From: FEN-1219 sp963744305
GTDB taxonomy: Bacteria > Pseudomonadota > Gammaproteobacteria > Steroidobacterales > Rariloculaceae
Assembly (NCBI GenBank): GCA_963744305.1
Contig: CAVUTF010000042.1
Span: 1 to 64,000 of the forward strand
Reading direction: 5' to 3'
DNA length: 64,000 nucleotides
The notes below the pieces were generated by a model. It saw only the letters and a program-made list of their open reading frames with translations. It did no database searches and was not told where the DNA came from. Below, piece by piece: positions 56,054 through 64,000 of the stretch. Positions within the stretch are counted from its first letter, which is position 1. Each line of letters begins with the position of its first letter. The translations under genes and the position numbers were made by a program.

Positions 56054-57322
56054 TCAATGCGCACCGCGACGCATAGCGGCGAGCATCTCGCGCGTGACGA
56101 GCACGACGCCGTTGTCCGTGACGTGGAAATGCTGCCGATCCGTTCTCAAATCTCTGCCGATGACGCTGCCGTGCGGAATGATGCAACCCTCGTCGATGAT
56201 CGCATTCGCAATGTAGCAGCTGCGGCCGATCTCCACGTGCGGTAGCACAACCGAGCGGCGCACTTCGGTCGACTCGTCGACCATGACGCTGAAGAACAAC
56301 AGCGACTCGCGGACGGTGGCGCCGGAGATGATGCACCCGCCCGCGATCATCGAATTGATCGCGATGCCGCGCCGGCCCACGTCGTCGAGAATGAACTTAG
56401 CGCTCGGCACTTGCTGCTGGTACGTCCAGATCGGCCATGCCTCGTCGTACAAGTTGAGCTCGGGGCTCACGTAGATGAGCTCCATGTTCGCATTGTAGTA
56501 CGCATCCACCGTGCCGACGTCGCGCCAATACGCTTGTGCCTTGGTCTCCACGTCCTCGAACGGATAGGCGAACACGCGCCGCGTTGCCACGGCTTCGGGA
56601 ATGACGTTGCGCCCGAAGTCATGAGCCGAGTTTGGATCGGCGGAATCGCGTTGCAGCGTCGCGCGTAGAAACTCCGTGCCGATCACATAAATGCCCATCG
56701 ATGCGAGCGCAACGCCCTCGCGCCCCGGCATCGGCCGCGCCTCTTTGGGCTTCTCGTCGAAGCTGACGACGCGGTGATCCGCACTCAAGCTCATGACGCC
56801 GACCTCGTGCGCCTGCGAAAGCGGCACTTGCACGCCGCCGATCGTGATGTCGGCGCCGTTTTCCTTGTGAAAGGCGATCAACGGGCCGTAGTCCATCTTG
56901 TAGACGTGATCGCCGGCCAGAATCAGCACCATCTCGGGGCGGTGTTGATCGATGATGTCCAAATTTTGGAAAACGGCGTCGGCGGTGCCGCGATACCAGA
57001 TCTCGCCGAGCTGCTGCTGCGCCGGCACGATATCGATGAACTCGCCGAGCTCGCCGTGCAAGTACCCCCAACCGCGCTGCACATGCTGAATCAGCGAGTG
57101 CGCTTTATACTGAGTCAGAATGAAGATCTGGCGTATCCCGGAATTGACGCAGTTCGACAGCGAGAAATCGATGATGCGATATTTCCCGCCGAACGGTGTC
57201 GCCGGTTTCGCGCGGTTGTCCGTGAGCTGCTTGAGACGCTGGCCACGCCCTCCAGCCATGATCACTGCCATCGTACTGCGTGTGAGCTGACTGACTAGAC
57301 GTCTGCGTGATAACGGCCTCAT
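56054..57322 (-). CDS. glgC: Glucose-1-phosphate adenylyltransferase
   Basis: Makes ADP-glucose from glucose-1-phosphate and ATP; controlled step of glycogen synthesis. Intact, 422 residues from ATG 57,322 (MRPLSRRRLVSQLTRSTMAV), chosen because an upstream extension of 16 codons has no family counterpart. Nucleotidyltransferase motifs: VIMAGGRGQRLKQLTDNRAK, PATPFGGKYRIIDFSLSNCV, WYRGTADAVFQNL, LILAGDHVYKMDY. The C-terminal left-handed beta-helix carries the hexad repeats (GCIISGATVRESLLFFSVMV, VVLPHVEIGRSCYIANAIID). Arginine-rich N-terminus fits fructose-1,6-bisphosphate-type allosteric regulation. Divergent from glgB with a 60-base gap. Confidence 0.96.
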   Translation of the reverse strand: MRPLSRRRLVSQLTRSTMAVIMAGGRGQRLKQLTDNRAKPATPFGGKYRIIDFSLSNCVNSGIRQIFILTQYKAHSLIQHVQRGWGYLHGELGEFIDIVPAQQQLGEIWYRGTADAVFQNLDIIDQHRPEMVLILAGDHVYKMDYGPLIAFHKENGADITIGGVQVPLSQAHEVGVMSLSADHRVVSFDEKPKEARPMPGREGVALASMGIYVIGTEFLRATLQRDSADPNSAHDFGRNVIPEAVATRRVFAYPFEDVETKAQAYWRDVGTVDAYYNANMELIYVSPELNLYDEAWPIWTYQQQVPSAKFILDDVGRRGIAINSMIAGGCIISGATVRESLLFFSVMVDESTEVRRSVVLPHVEIGRSCYIANAIIDEGCIIPHGSVIGRDLRTDRQHFHVTDNGVVLVTREMLAAMRRGAH

Positions 57323-57382
57323 CGCGTACAAAGCTACTAAAGAGGACGCCGCCTGTCTAACGGCAGGCAAACGGCGCGAAGG

Positions 57383-59581
57383 GTGCTTGAGAACTCACGG
57401 AGTCGAGTATTGCAAACTGACTTGAACGATCACGACGTCGGCCGGCTGCTGGCCGGCAGGCTGCACGATCCGCGCCGGGTGCTCGGTGTCCACTCTATCA
57501 ACGATCGGGACGTGGTCGTGCGTGCGCTGTTGCCGAACGCTCAGCGCGCGGCTCTCGTGAGCCCCGCCGTCGAGCTCGAGCGAGTTGGGCAAACGGCGCT
57601 TTTCGAGTGGGTCGGCGCACGCCGTGAGCTGCCGGCGCAGTACCGGCTTCGCTGGGAAACGCACACGGGCCATTGGCAGGAGCGCTACGACCCCTATTGC
57701 TTCGCGCCGCAGGTTCGGGCAGACGATTTGCAGCGCTTCGCGAGCGGCCACCACGACCATGCGCACCGTTTCCTCGGCGCTCATGCCGTCCATGTTGAGG
57801 GGATTGCCGGCATCCGCTTCGCGGTGTGGGCGCCGAACGCGGAGCGTGTGAGCGTCGTCGGCTCGTTCAACCACTGGGACGGCCGGCCGCACCCGATGAG
57901 CGTGCGCGGCGACTCGGGCGTATGGGAGCTCTTCATTCCGGAGCTTGCCGTCGGCGAGCTCTACAAGTACGAGATTTTCGTTCGCGACTCGCGCGAGCTG
58001 CGCATCAAGAGCGATCCGTACGGCGCATTGTTCGAGAATCGGCCGGCGACGGCCGCGGTCACGACAGCGCCGAGCAAGTTCGAGTGGACTGACGGCGAGT
58101 GGATGAGGCGGCGGGCGGAGCGCGATTGGCTCCGCGAGCCGATGTCCGTCTACGAAGTGCACCTGGGCTCGTGGCGGCGCGACGCCGCGGGCAGGTTCTT
58201 GAGCTATCGGGAAATCGCGCGCGAGCTCGGCGCCTATGTCGCGGACCTCGGTTTCACCCACGTCGAGCTGCTGCCGATCACGGAGCATCCGTTCGACGAC
58301 TCGTGGGGCTATCAATGCACGGGCTACTTCGCGCCGACGCGCCGGCACGGCGACCCCGACGAGCTGCGCGAGCTCGTGGCCGAGCTGCATCGCCTCGGGA
58401 TAGGCGTGATCCTCGACTGGGTGCCCGGGCACTTTCCGAAGGACGACCATGCGCTCGCGCGCTTCGACGGTACGATGCTCTACGAGTACGGTGACAAGCA
58501 AAAAGGCGAGCAGCCTGACTGGGACACGCTCGTATTCAACTACTCGCGTCACGAAGTGCAGAGCTTCCTGCTGTCGAGCGCGATTTGTTGGCTCGAGGAC
58601 TATCACTTCGACGGACTGCGCGTCGACGCGGTAGCTTCGATGCTGTATCTGGATTATTCCCGGGGTCACGGTCAGTGGTCGCCGAATGTCTTCGGGGGCA
58701 ACGAGAATCTCGAAGCCATCGCGTTCTTGAAGCGCCTCAATGAAACGACGCACGCCGTGTGCCCCGGATCGATCACCGTTGCCGAGGAATCCACCGCCTG
58801 GCCGCAGGTGTCGAGGCCTACGTACAGCGGTGGGCTCGGCTTCACGTTCAAGTGGAACATGGGGTGGATGCACGACACGTTGAGCTACGTGAGCAAAGAT
58901 CCCGTGCACCGCAGGTTCCACCACAACCTGCTCACCTTCGGACCGATCTACGTGTTCACCGAGAATTTCGTCTCGCCGCTTTCACACGACGAGGTGGTGC
59001 ACGGCAAGCGCTCGCTGCTCGACAAGATGCCGGGCGACGATTGGCAGCGGTTCGCAAACCTGCGTCTGCTGCTCATGTTCCAGTGGACGTATCCGGGCAA
59101 GAAACTCTTGTTCATGGGCGGCGAGTTCGGGCAACCGCGCGAGTGGAATCATCACCAATCGTTGTCGTGGCACTTGGCCTCCGAGGGGCTGCACGGCGGG
59201 GTGCGCGCACTCGTGAAAGACCTCAACCGCGCGTATCGCTCGGTGCCCGCGCTACACCGGCTGGATCACGAGGGCGCGGGCTTCTCGTGGCTGTCGTGGC
59301 AAGACGATCAGCATTCCGTGCTCAGCTACGTACGCAAGAACGGCGACGAGCACGTCGTCGTGATCTTGAATTTCACGCCGGTGCCCCGGCACGGGTACCG
59401 GGTCGGCGTGCCGGCCGCGGGCGGCTATCGCGAGATCCTGAACTCCGACTCGGCCTACTACGGCGGCTCGAATCTCGGCAACGGCTTCATTGCGACCGAG
59501 CCGGTTGCCTGCATGGGCCACCCACAATCGATCGTCGTGACTGTGCCGCCCCTCGCCGGGATCTTGCTGACGCCGGGCTAG
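57383..59581 (+). CDS. glgB: 1,4-alpha-glucan branching enzyme
   Basis: GH13/CBM48 enzyme that makes alpha-1,6 branches. Intact, 732 residues from GTG 57,383; a TTG at 57,413 is an alternative start just before DLNDHDVGRLLAGRLHDPRR. N-terminal CBM48 modules (HDPRRVLGVHSINDRDVVVR, FAVWAPNAERVSVVGSFNHW). Catalytic barrel: GFTHVELLPITEHPFDDSWG, IGVILDWVPGHFPKDDHALA, FDGLRVDAVASMLYLDYSRG with the nucleophile Asp, TVAEESTAWPQVSRPTYSGG with the acid/base Glu, and LPLSHDEVVHGKRSLL as FVSPLSHDEVVHG with the transition-state Asp. C-terminal beta domain VVVILNFTPVPRHGYRVGVP. Neighbour of glgC in divergent orientation. Confidence 0.97.
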   Translation: MLENSRSRVLQTDLNDHDVGRLLAGRLHDPRRVLGVHSINDRDVVVRALLPNAQRAALVSPAVELERVGQTALFEWVGARRELPAQYRLRWETHTGHWQERYDPYCFAPQVRADDLQRFASGHHDHAHRFLGAHAVHVEGIAGIRFAVWAPNAERVSVVGSFNHWDGRPHPMSVRGDSGVWELFIPELAVGELYKYEIFVRDSRELRIKSDPYGALFENRPATAAVTTAPSKFEWTDGEWMRRRAERDWLREPMSVYEVHLGSWRRDAAGRFLSYREIARELGAYVADLGFTHVELLPITEHPFDDSWGYQCTGYFAPTRRHGDPDELRELVAELHRLGIGVILDWVPGHFPKDDHALARFDGTMLYEYGDKQKGEQPDWDTLVFNYSRHEVQSFLLSSAICWLEDYHFDGLRVDAVASMLYLDYSRGHGQWSPNVFGGNENLEAIAFLKRLNETTHAVCPGSITVAEESTAWPQVSRPTYSGGLGFTFKWNMGWMHDTLSYVSKDPVHRRFHHNLLTFGPIYVFTENFVSPLSHDEVVHGKRSLLDKMPGDDWQRFANLRLLLMFQWTYPGKKLLFMGGEFGQPREWNHHQSLSWHLASEGLHGGVRALVKDLNRAYRSVPALHRLDHEGAGFSWLSWQDDQHSVLSYVRKNGDEHVVVILNFTPVPRHGYRVGVPAAGGYREILNSDSAYYGGSNLGNGFIATEPVACMGHPQSIVVTVPPLAGILLTPG

Positions 59582-59617
59582 GGCGCTATTCCCGCGCTCG
59601 CAGGAACCGCCGCGGAG

Positions 59618-60562
59618 TCAAAACGTAGTGCGAGGATTCGGCAGGCCTTCGCGGATCTTGGCCGAGAAATCCGGGCTGTCACCCGCGGCTTTGCCGCGCG
59701 AGTCGATGACCGAGATCTCGTGCAGCTCGGCGAAAGGACGGCTCGTGTCGAGCACGCCGCGTTCGTAGAGCCACTCGTCGAGATAGCCGTTCATGAGCAG
59801 CCGCCAGTCGAGCGGAACAGTCCCGGGAGTGATGTGCCGAACGTGCTGCCGGATCGTGGTCGTGCAGTTGTCGGTGAGCGCGTTGTACCACTCGGGCCGC
59901 TCGACGAGCGCGTTCATGCTTTCCACGTAGTCGAGCAGCAGGCGGCGCGCATTCTCCGGCGGTGTCTTCAAGCGATAGAGGAAGACGTTCTCGCCGCGGA
60001 AGTTCGTGCGCACACCGATCACGTCGCGCTCGTCGGCTGCGACGTAGTAGATCGGGTACTGGCGGAAGAAGCCGGCGACGGCCGAGTATTCCTGGCCCAC
60101 CCGCTTGCGCGTCTCGATCGAGATCGCGAGCGGCGCTGCATTCGCGAAGCTCCAAGACAGGATCGTGTGCGCGATCTTCGGTGAGCTCCAATGAGAAAAG
60201 TACATGTCGAGTCCCTCGAGCTTCGCGAGGTCGTACGTCCGCGTTTCCCAGCGCGCCGTGAAATCCGCCTCGCTGCGATACGTGAAGTTGCGAACGTTGT
60301 GCAGCGTGAGCGTGTGGCCGTTGAGCTCAGCGTGAGCAAGCCGGCTCACATCCGGCTGCCAGTCGCCGGAGTTCGAAGGCTCGGTCGAGAAGTACCAAAC
60401 GACGGCCAGCGCCGCGCCGAGCGGGAATGCGATCGCGAGGGGTCGCGCGAGCCAGGCCGGCCCTGGGAACGCGTTCCAAAGCGCGAATCCCGCCCAACCT
60501 AGCGCGGCGAGCAGGATGGCCTGCGCCAGCAGGCGCTCAGGCCGCCATGTCGTCGCTCTCAT
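59618..60562 (-). CDS. DUF4105 domain integral membrane protein
   Basis: Intact, 314 residues. N-terminal QAILLAALGWAGFALWNAF and ARPLAIAFPLGAALAVVWYF are two membrane segments; the remainder, with NFTYRSEADFTARWETRTYD, VRTNFRGENVFLYRLKTPPE and WYNALTDNCTTTIRQHVRHI, is the DUF4105 domain, which contains a conserved Asp-Asn-Cys (TDNCTT) that is reminiscent of a cysteine-peptidase-like active site. Function unknown. Start overlaps the lipase stop by 26 bases, so the two are co-translated; the lipase and DUF4105 domains may act on the same lipid or envelope substrate. Confidence 0.88.
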   Translation of the reverse strand: MRATTWRPERLLAQAILLAALGWAGFALWNAFPGPAWLARPLAIAFPLGAALAVVWYFSTEPSNSGDWQPDVSRLAHAELNGHTLTLHNVRNFTYRSEADFTARWETRTYDLAKLEGLDMYFSHWSSPKIAHTILSWSFANAAPLAISIETRKRVGQEYSAVAGFFRQYPIYYVAADERDVIGVRTNFRGENVFLYRLKTPPENARRLLLDYVESMNALVERPEWYNALTDNCTTTIRQHVRHITPGTVPLDWRLLMNGYLDEWLYERGVLDTSRPFAELHEISVIDSRGKAAGDSPDFSAKIREGLPNPRTTF

Positions 60563-61441
60563 GACGAACCACCAGATCGTCCTCGTCGACGGCTTCGCTC
60601 CCGCGGTTCATCGCTCGTTCTTCCTCCGCGACGGCCCGCACGATGTGCTCCACGTAGAGGTGAACGCTGTGATCGCTGAGCATGTCGAGATTCCAGTGCA
60701 GCAAGCCCTGCGCGAAACCGTGCCAGCGATCGCGGCTGCGCATCAGGCCCGTGAGCTTACTAATCCGCCCGTGCCGATCGAGGTAGATCTCATTGCCGCC
60801 GTGACGGTAGCCCATCCACACCGGTGGCACACGCGTCACGACGTCGTTGTTGTGCACCCAGCGATAGTGCTCCAACGGCGTTTGGCACAAGTATCGCTTG
60901 TCGGCGCACGCGTGGGCTGCCGAACGTGTGCAGCTCTTCCGGATTGGTGACGATGGACGCTAGCCTGCAGCGGTAGGCGCAGATCGTCGCCATCGCAGCG
61001 CCAAGCGAGTGCCCGCAGAACCACACGGGTTGGGTATTGTCGCGAAGCACGTCCTCCAGCAGCGGCCACAGATCCTCGACCTCGCGATTGAAGCCGCTGT
61101 GGACTTTGCCGAAACGAGCCGACGACGGCGAGCGAGGCGTTCGCGTCGGCCTGCAGGTCGTTCCACTCGGTAGGCTCCGTGCCGCGACAGGCCATGACGC
61201 AATCGTGCTCGTTGCGAAATCGATAGGCTTGCGACCCGTCATTGTCGAAGAGTTGCGTTTCGGTAAAGCCGATCGCGCCCCCGGCTCTCTGCGCTTCGGC
61301 CTGGTCGTTGTAGGAGATCATCGCGAGCTCCGCCATGACCAGCGCACGCTGAAGGAAGGTCTGGTCCTTCAACGGCCGTTGCGCGTCCGAGTGCAGGACG
61401 AGCGGTTCTTCCCCAACGTCTTGGATGATTTTCTTTTTCAT
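60537..61441 (-). CDS. Class 3 lipase family protein (two frame breaks)
   Basis: Alpha/beta-hydrolase. Start ATG 61,441 (MKKKIIQDVGEEPLVLHSDA), then QRALVMAELAMISYNDQAEA, CVMACRGTEPTEWNDLQADA; a frame change near 61,110 restores FGKVHSGFNREVEDLWPLLE, VWFCGHSLGAAMATICAYRC with the nucleophile Ser in GHSLG, ELHTFGSPRV with the region of the catalytic Asp; a second near 60,905 restores HYRWVHNNDVVTRVPPVWMG with the conserved Asp and the region leading to the catalytic His (GNEIYLDRHGRI). About 301 residues. No signal peptide, although the class is often fungal and secreted. In one transcript with DUF4105 downstream and the YeaQ-type gene just 16 bases further (downstream on plus coordinates, upstream in transcription). 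Confidence 0.88.
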
Positions 61442-61457
61442 GGCCGACTCCTCGCGG

Positions 61458-61706
61458 CTATTTGAAGATGTTCAACATCTTGAGAATGGCGATCAAAAGC
61501 ACCGCGCCGCCGACCGCGATGATCCACCGAATGATCGCGCCGCCCTCGGCAAGGCCGAGTAGCCCCGCGAGCCAGAAACCCAACAACGAGCCAACGATAC
61601 CGACGACGACGTTGGCGATGATCCCCATCTGCACGTTCGTCTTCATGATCCGGCTGCCGACCCAGCCGATGACGCCGCCGATGATCAACGTAATGACGAG
61701 GTCCAT
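61458..61706 (-). CDS. GlsB/YeaQ/YmgE family membrane protein
   Basis: Intact, 82 residues: MDLVITLIIGGVIGWVGSRI, MKTNVQMGIIANVVVGIVGS, LLGFWLAGLLGL, IIRWIIAVGGAVLLIAILKM. Three glycine-rich membrane helices, the transglycosylase-associated (Tag) fold of stress-response membrane proteins. Start chosen at ATG 61,706, which has a very strong ribosome-binding site (AAAGGGAGGTGTAC); a longer frame upstream is not needed. Likely induced in stress, by homology with family members. First gene of a minus-strand group with the lipase and DUF4105 genes, and preceded by the glgX end. Confidence 0.92.
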   Translation of the reverse strand: MDLVITLIIGGVIGWVGSRIMKTNVQMGIIANVVVGIVGSLLGFWLAGLLGLAEGGAIIRWIIAVGGAVLLIAILKMLNIFK

Positions 61707-61791
61707 GTACACCTCCCTTTGGTGCCGCCGCGTGGAGTTCCAGGGATAGAGCGTAGGCGCGAGACGAGCCAAAACGCATTGGCTCTATGGC

Positions 61792-63853
61792 CTATGCTAG
61801 GGCGGCTGCCGCGCCTCGAACACCGCAATACCGTTCGCCGGCAGGCGTAGTCGCCCCGGTGACGGGCTCGCCGTGCGAATCGATATCCTCCGGCGACGCA
61901 CGCGTCGTATCGACCACCCGCGTCCAGCGAAGCGGCGCGACGTCCGGCAGGGGCAATGACTTCGCGTCCGGCGACATGTTGAGCATCACGTGCAGCGCGG
62001 CCTCATCCGTGTCCGCGCCCGCAAGCGTAAAGCACAGAACCTTCGCGTCTGGTGCATTCCAGTCCGGCCGCCCGAGCCCCTCTCCGTACCATCGAATGCC
62101 GTCGCCGCGTCCCTCGTCCGCCCCGAAGAACCGCGTGCGCCGCAGCGCCGCGTGCCGCTTGCGCAGCGCGATCATCTCGCGCGTGAAGCGCAACATCGCG
62201 TCGCCTGAAGCGCTTTGCGACCAACGCTGCCAGCTCAAGTCGTTGTCCTGGCAATACGCATTGTTGTTGCCTTGCTGCGTGCGCAGCACCTCGTCGCCTG
62301 CGAGCAGCATCGGCACGCCTTGACTCAACAGCAGCAGCGCCACGAAGTTGCGCGCGCGTTGCTCGCGCAAACGGTTGACCTTCTGATCGGTCGTCGGTCC
62401 CTCGAACCCGGAGTTCCAGCTGAAATTGTCGTCGCGGCCGTCGTGATTGCCCTCGCCGTTCGCCTCGTTGTGCTTGCGGTCGTAGCTCACGAGGTCGTAC
62501 AACGTGAAACCGTCGTGGCAGGTCACGAAATTGATGCTGTTGGTCGGCGCCTTGCCGGCCGCGGCATAGAAATCGCTGCTGCCCGCGATTCGCGTTGCGA
62601 TCTCGCCGATCATGCCGGGCTCGCCGCGCAGAAAGCGGCGCACCGAGTCGCGGTAGCGGCCGTTCCATTCTGCCCAGCGAAATCCCGGGAAATCGCCGAC
62701 CTGGTAGAATCCCGTCGCGTCCCATGCTTCGGCGATCAGCGCGGAATCCTTCAGGGCATCGGAAAACTCGAGGTTCCAGATGACGGGCGGATGCACGAGC
62801 GGCTCGCCGTCCTCGCCGCGCGACAGCACGCTCGCAAGATCCACGCGGAAACCGTCGACGTGCATCTCGCGTACCCAGAACTCGAGGCACTCTTGCAGAA
62901 AGCGGGCCACGATCGGGTGATTGCAGTTGATCGTGTTGCCGACCCCCGTGAAATCGAGATACTCGCTCCTATCCTCGGGATCCAAGTGATAGAAGAACTC
63001 GTTCATGAGCCCCTTGAAGCTGATCGTGGGGCCGCTCGCGCCGGCTTCGGCCGTGTGGTTGAGAACGGCGTCGAGGATCACCGCGATACCCGCCTTGTGC
63101 AGCGCCTTCACCATGTCGCGAAACTCGGTGCGCGCATCGCTTTGCGCGGCAAACTCGGGCTGCAGCGCGAAAAAGCCGTACGTGCTGTAGCCCCAATAAT
63201 TGCGTGAGGCCAAGGTTTTTACTCGCGGTCGGCAGATCCTGACTGTCGAACGCCATCACGGGCAAGAGCTCCACCGCGGTGATGCCGAGCGACTGCAGAT
63301 ACGGGATCTTTTCCACGAGACCCGCGAACGTGCCCGGGTGCTCCACGCCGGAGGATGGATGGCGCGTGAACCCGCGCACGTGCATCTCGTAGATGATGGT
63401 GTCCTGCAGCGGCTGCCGCAGGGGCTCGTCGCCTTCCCAGTCGTAAACGTCAGGCGGCGCGATGCGCGCGCGAAAGGCGGCGCGTTCGCCGCGCCGAGCA
63501 GCCGCGCGATCCCACAGCTCGTCGCTCACGAGCCGCGCCCAAGGATCCAAGAGCTCGCGCGTCGGATCGAACCGGAGGCCGTCTGCGGGCGCGTTCGGCC
63601 CATCGGCGCGCCACGTGTAATACCAGCCCGGGCGCGCGCCGCCGACGAACACGTGCCAAAAGAAATACGTGCGATGCGCACGCGGATCGAGCTCCACCTC
63701 GAGCAGCGGCGTGCGGTCGGTCGCGCGCCGATAGAGCCGCAGCCACATCTTCGTCGCGCGCCGGGAGAAGATCGAAAAATTGACGCCGTCCGCGGTCACC
63801 GTTGCGCCGGTCGGGGCGCGAGTCCCGCTCGAGATCTCGAAGGTTTCGGTCAT
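61792..63853 (-). CDS. glgX: Glycogen debranching enzyme (one frame break)
   Basis: GH13/CBM48 isoamylase-type enzyme that removes alpha-1,6 branches from phosphorylase-limited glycogen. Start ATG 63,853 (MTETFEISSGTRAPTGATVT), then CBM48 VNFSIFSRRATKMWLRLYRR, YEMHVRGFTRHPSSGVEHPG, PYLQSLGITAVELLPVMAFD; a frame change near 63,208 restores NYWGYSTYGFFALQPEFAAQ, KALHKAGIAVILDAVLNHTA, EMHVDGFRVDLASVLSRGED with the nucleophile Asp, LIAEAWDATGFYQVGDFPGF with the acid/base Glu, NFVTCHDGFTLYDLVSYDRK. End is VTGATTPAGERYCGVRGAAA. About 687 residues, normal. Starts 15 bases after the phosphorylase stop. Confidence 0.95.
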
Positions 63854-63867
63854 TCGCGGCAAACGAC

Positions 63868-64000
63868 CTATAGCTTGCGCATGAGTCCGAGCTCGTACGG
63901 ATGCGTGAGATTGGGGTGCTGCGGCACCGCGCGAATCTCGTAGAGCAACGTGCCCGCCCAAGGGGGCTTGAGGTTCAACCGATAGCGGCACTTGCCCTCG
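63868..64000 (-). CDS. glgP: C-terminal fragment, probably alpha-glucan phosphorylase (partial)
   Basis: The last 43 codons of a gene that enters from the right edge, ending at TAG 63,870-63,868, 15 bases before glgX. It reads EGKCRYRLNLKPPWAGTLLY then EIRAVPQHPNLTHPYELGLM. The final HPNLTHPYELGL resembles the end of the alpha-glucan phosphorylase family (short GlgP class with YxVRVxPYHPxL...E), which fits the position next to a debranching enzyme. The call is from the tail and context only; another glucan enzyme is possible. Confidence 0.5.
   Translation of the reverse strand, partial: EGKCRYRLNLKPPWAGTLLYEIRAVPQHPNLTHPYELGLMRKL

Noticed and set aside
57395..58924. 509-codon open frame antisense to glgB
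   Set aside because: It lies entirely on the opposite strand of an intact glgB, has no ribosome-binding site and no recognisable domains; a GC-bias shadow.

Overview
The window is high-GC DNA that looks like one long-read or metagenome contig with residual indel errors. From about 3.06 kb to the end the gene content fits one Gram-negative, probably gammaproteobacterial, chromosome: TonB-dependent receptor, YqcC, YqgE/AlgH, the arginine decarboxylase route to putrescine, UrcA, GcvA-like LysR, and GSP-type glycogen genes. A Steroidobacter/Woeseia-like relative is my guess, not a demonstrated placement. The first ~3 kb (C-terminus of a PGM1-like ATP-grasp protein, a GGCT-fold protein, a GH1 beta-glucosidase, a pirin) reads as actinobacterial and stops where a DUF1592 gene begins without its N-terminus, so I think the contig is chimeric there. 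Many genes are intact in sequence similarity but broken by single-base frame changes. Breaks are densest in 1-14 kb, recur sparsely elsewhere, and hit housekeeping genes too (speA, malQ, glgX), which argues for consensus errors rather than decay.

Layout. 3-8 kb: DUF1592 / DUF1552 / ankyrin-repeat trio. 8-10 kb: small exported protein, cupin, methyltransferase. 10-15 kb (minus): tightly coupled operon of exported proteins (two DUF6152-type modules, two modules with a shared RQFQTPYG motif, one ankyrin protein). 15-18 kb: an exported relative and a vanillyl-alcohol-oxidase/4-cresol-dehydrogenase-type flavoprotein. 18-21 kb: yqcC and a lone EF-G. 20.8-24.6 kb: coupled operon of FAD oxidoreductase, IlvD/Edd dehydratase and SnoaL-like lipoprotein. 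24.7-30 kb: VapBC/FitAB-type toxin-antitoxin pair, LysR regulator, UrcA protein, threonine ammonia-lyase, GST. 29-35 kb: TonB-dependent receptor flanked by two aspartyl/asparaginyl-hydroxylase-like proteins. 35.4-40.5 kb: complete arginine-to-putrescine pathway (SpeA, AguA, AguB) with a deoxyhypusine-synthase-like enzyme, probably making homospermidine. 40.6-43 kb: exported YqgE, an HELGH protein, an NYN-LOTUS protein.

43.1-51.0 kb holds what I regard as the most interesting system: on the minus strand, KamA (lysine 2,3-aminomutase), two D-Ala-D-Ala-ligase-like ATP-grasp enzymes and a GNAT acetyltransferase, then a second unit with its own consensus-like promoter that encodes an 80-residue very acidic protein, a C39-type cysteine peptidase, a RimK/RLAN ATP-grasp ligase and a GCS2-type carboxylate-amine ligase. 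Together they look like an amidoligase pathway that makes beta-lysine and ligates it, or modifies the small acidic protein.

51.3-64 kb: citrate synthase and a split glycogen locus (glgA, malQ, glgC, glgB, glgX, and the end of an alpha-glucan phosphorylase), interrupted by a DUF4105 protein, a class 3 lipase and a YeaQ-type membrane protein. A family of inverted repeats built on GGGGTCAGGCACC / GGGGTCGGGTACC sits at gene ends at six places between 18 and 42 kb and has been captured into coding sequence at yqcC and aguA. No tRNA, rRNA, CRISPR array or insertion-sequence transposase was seen.
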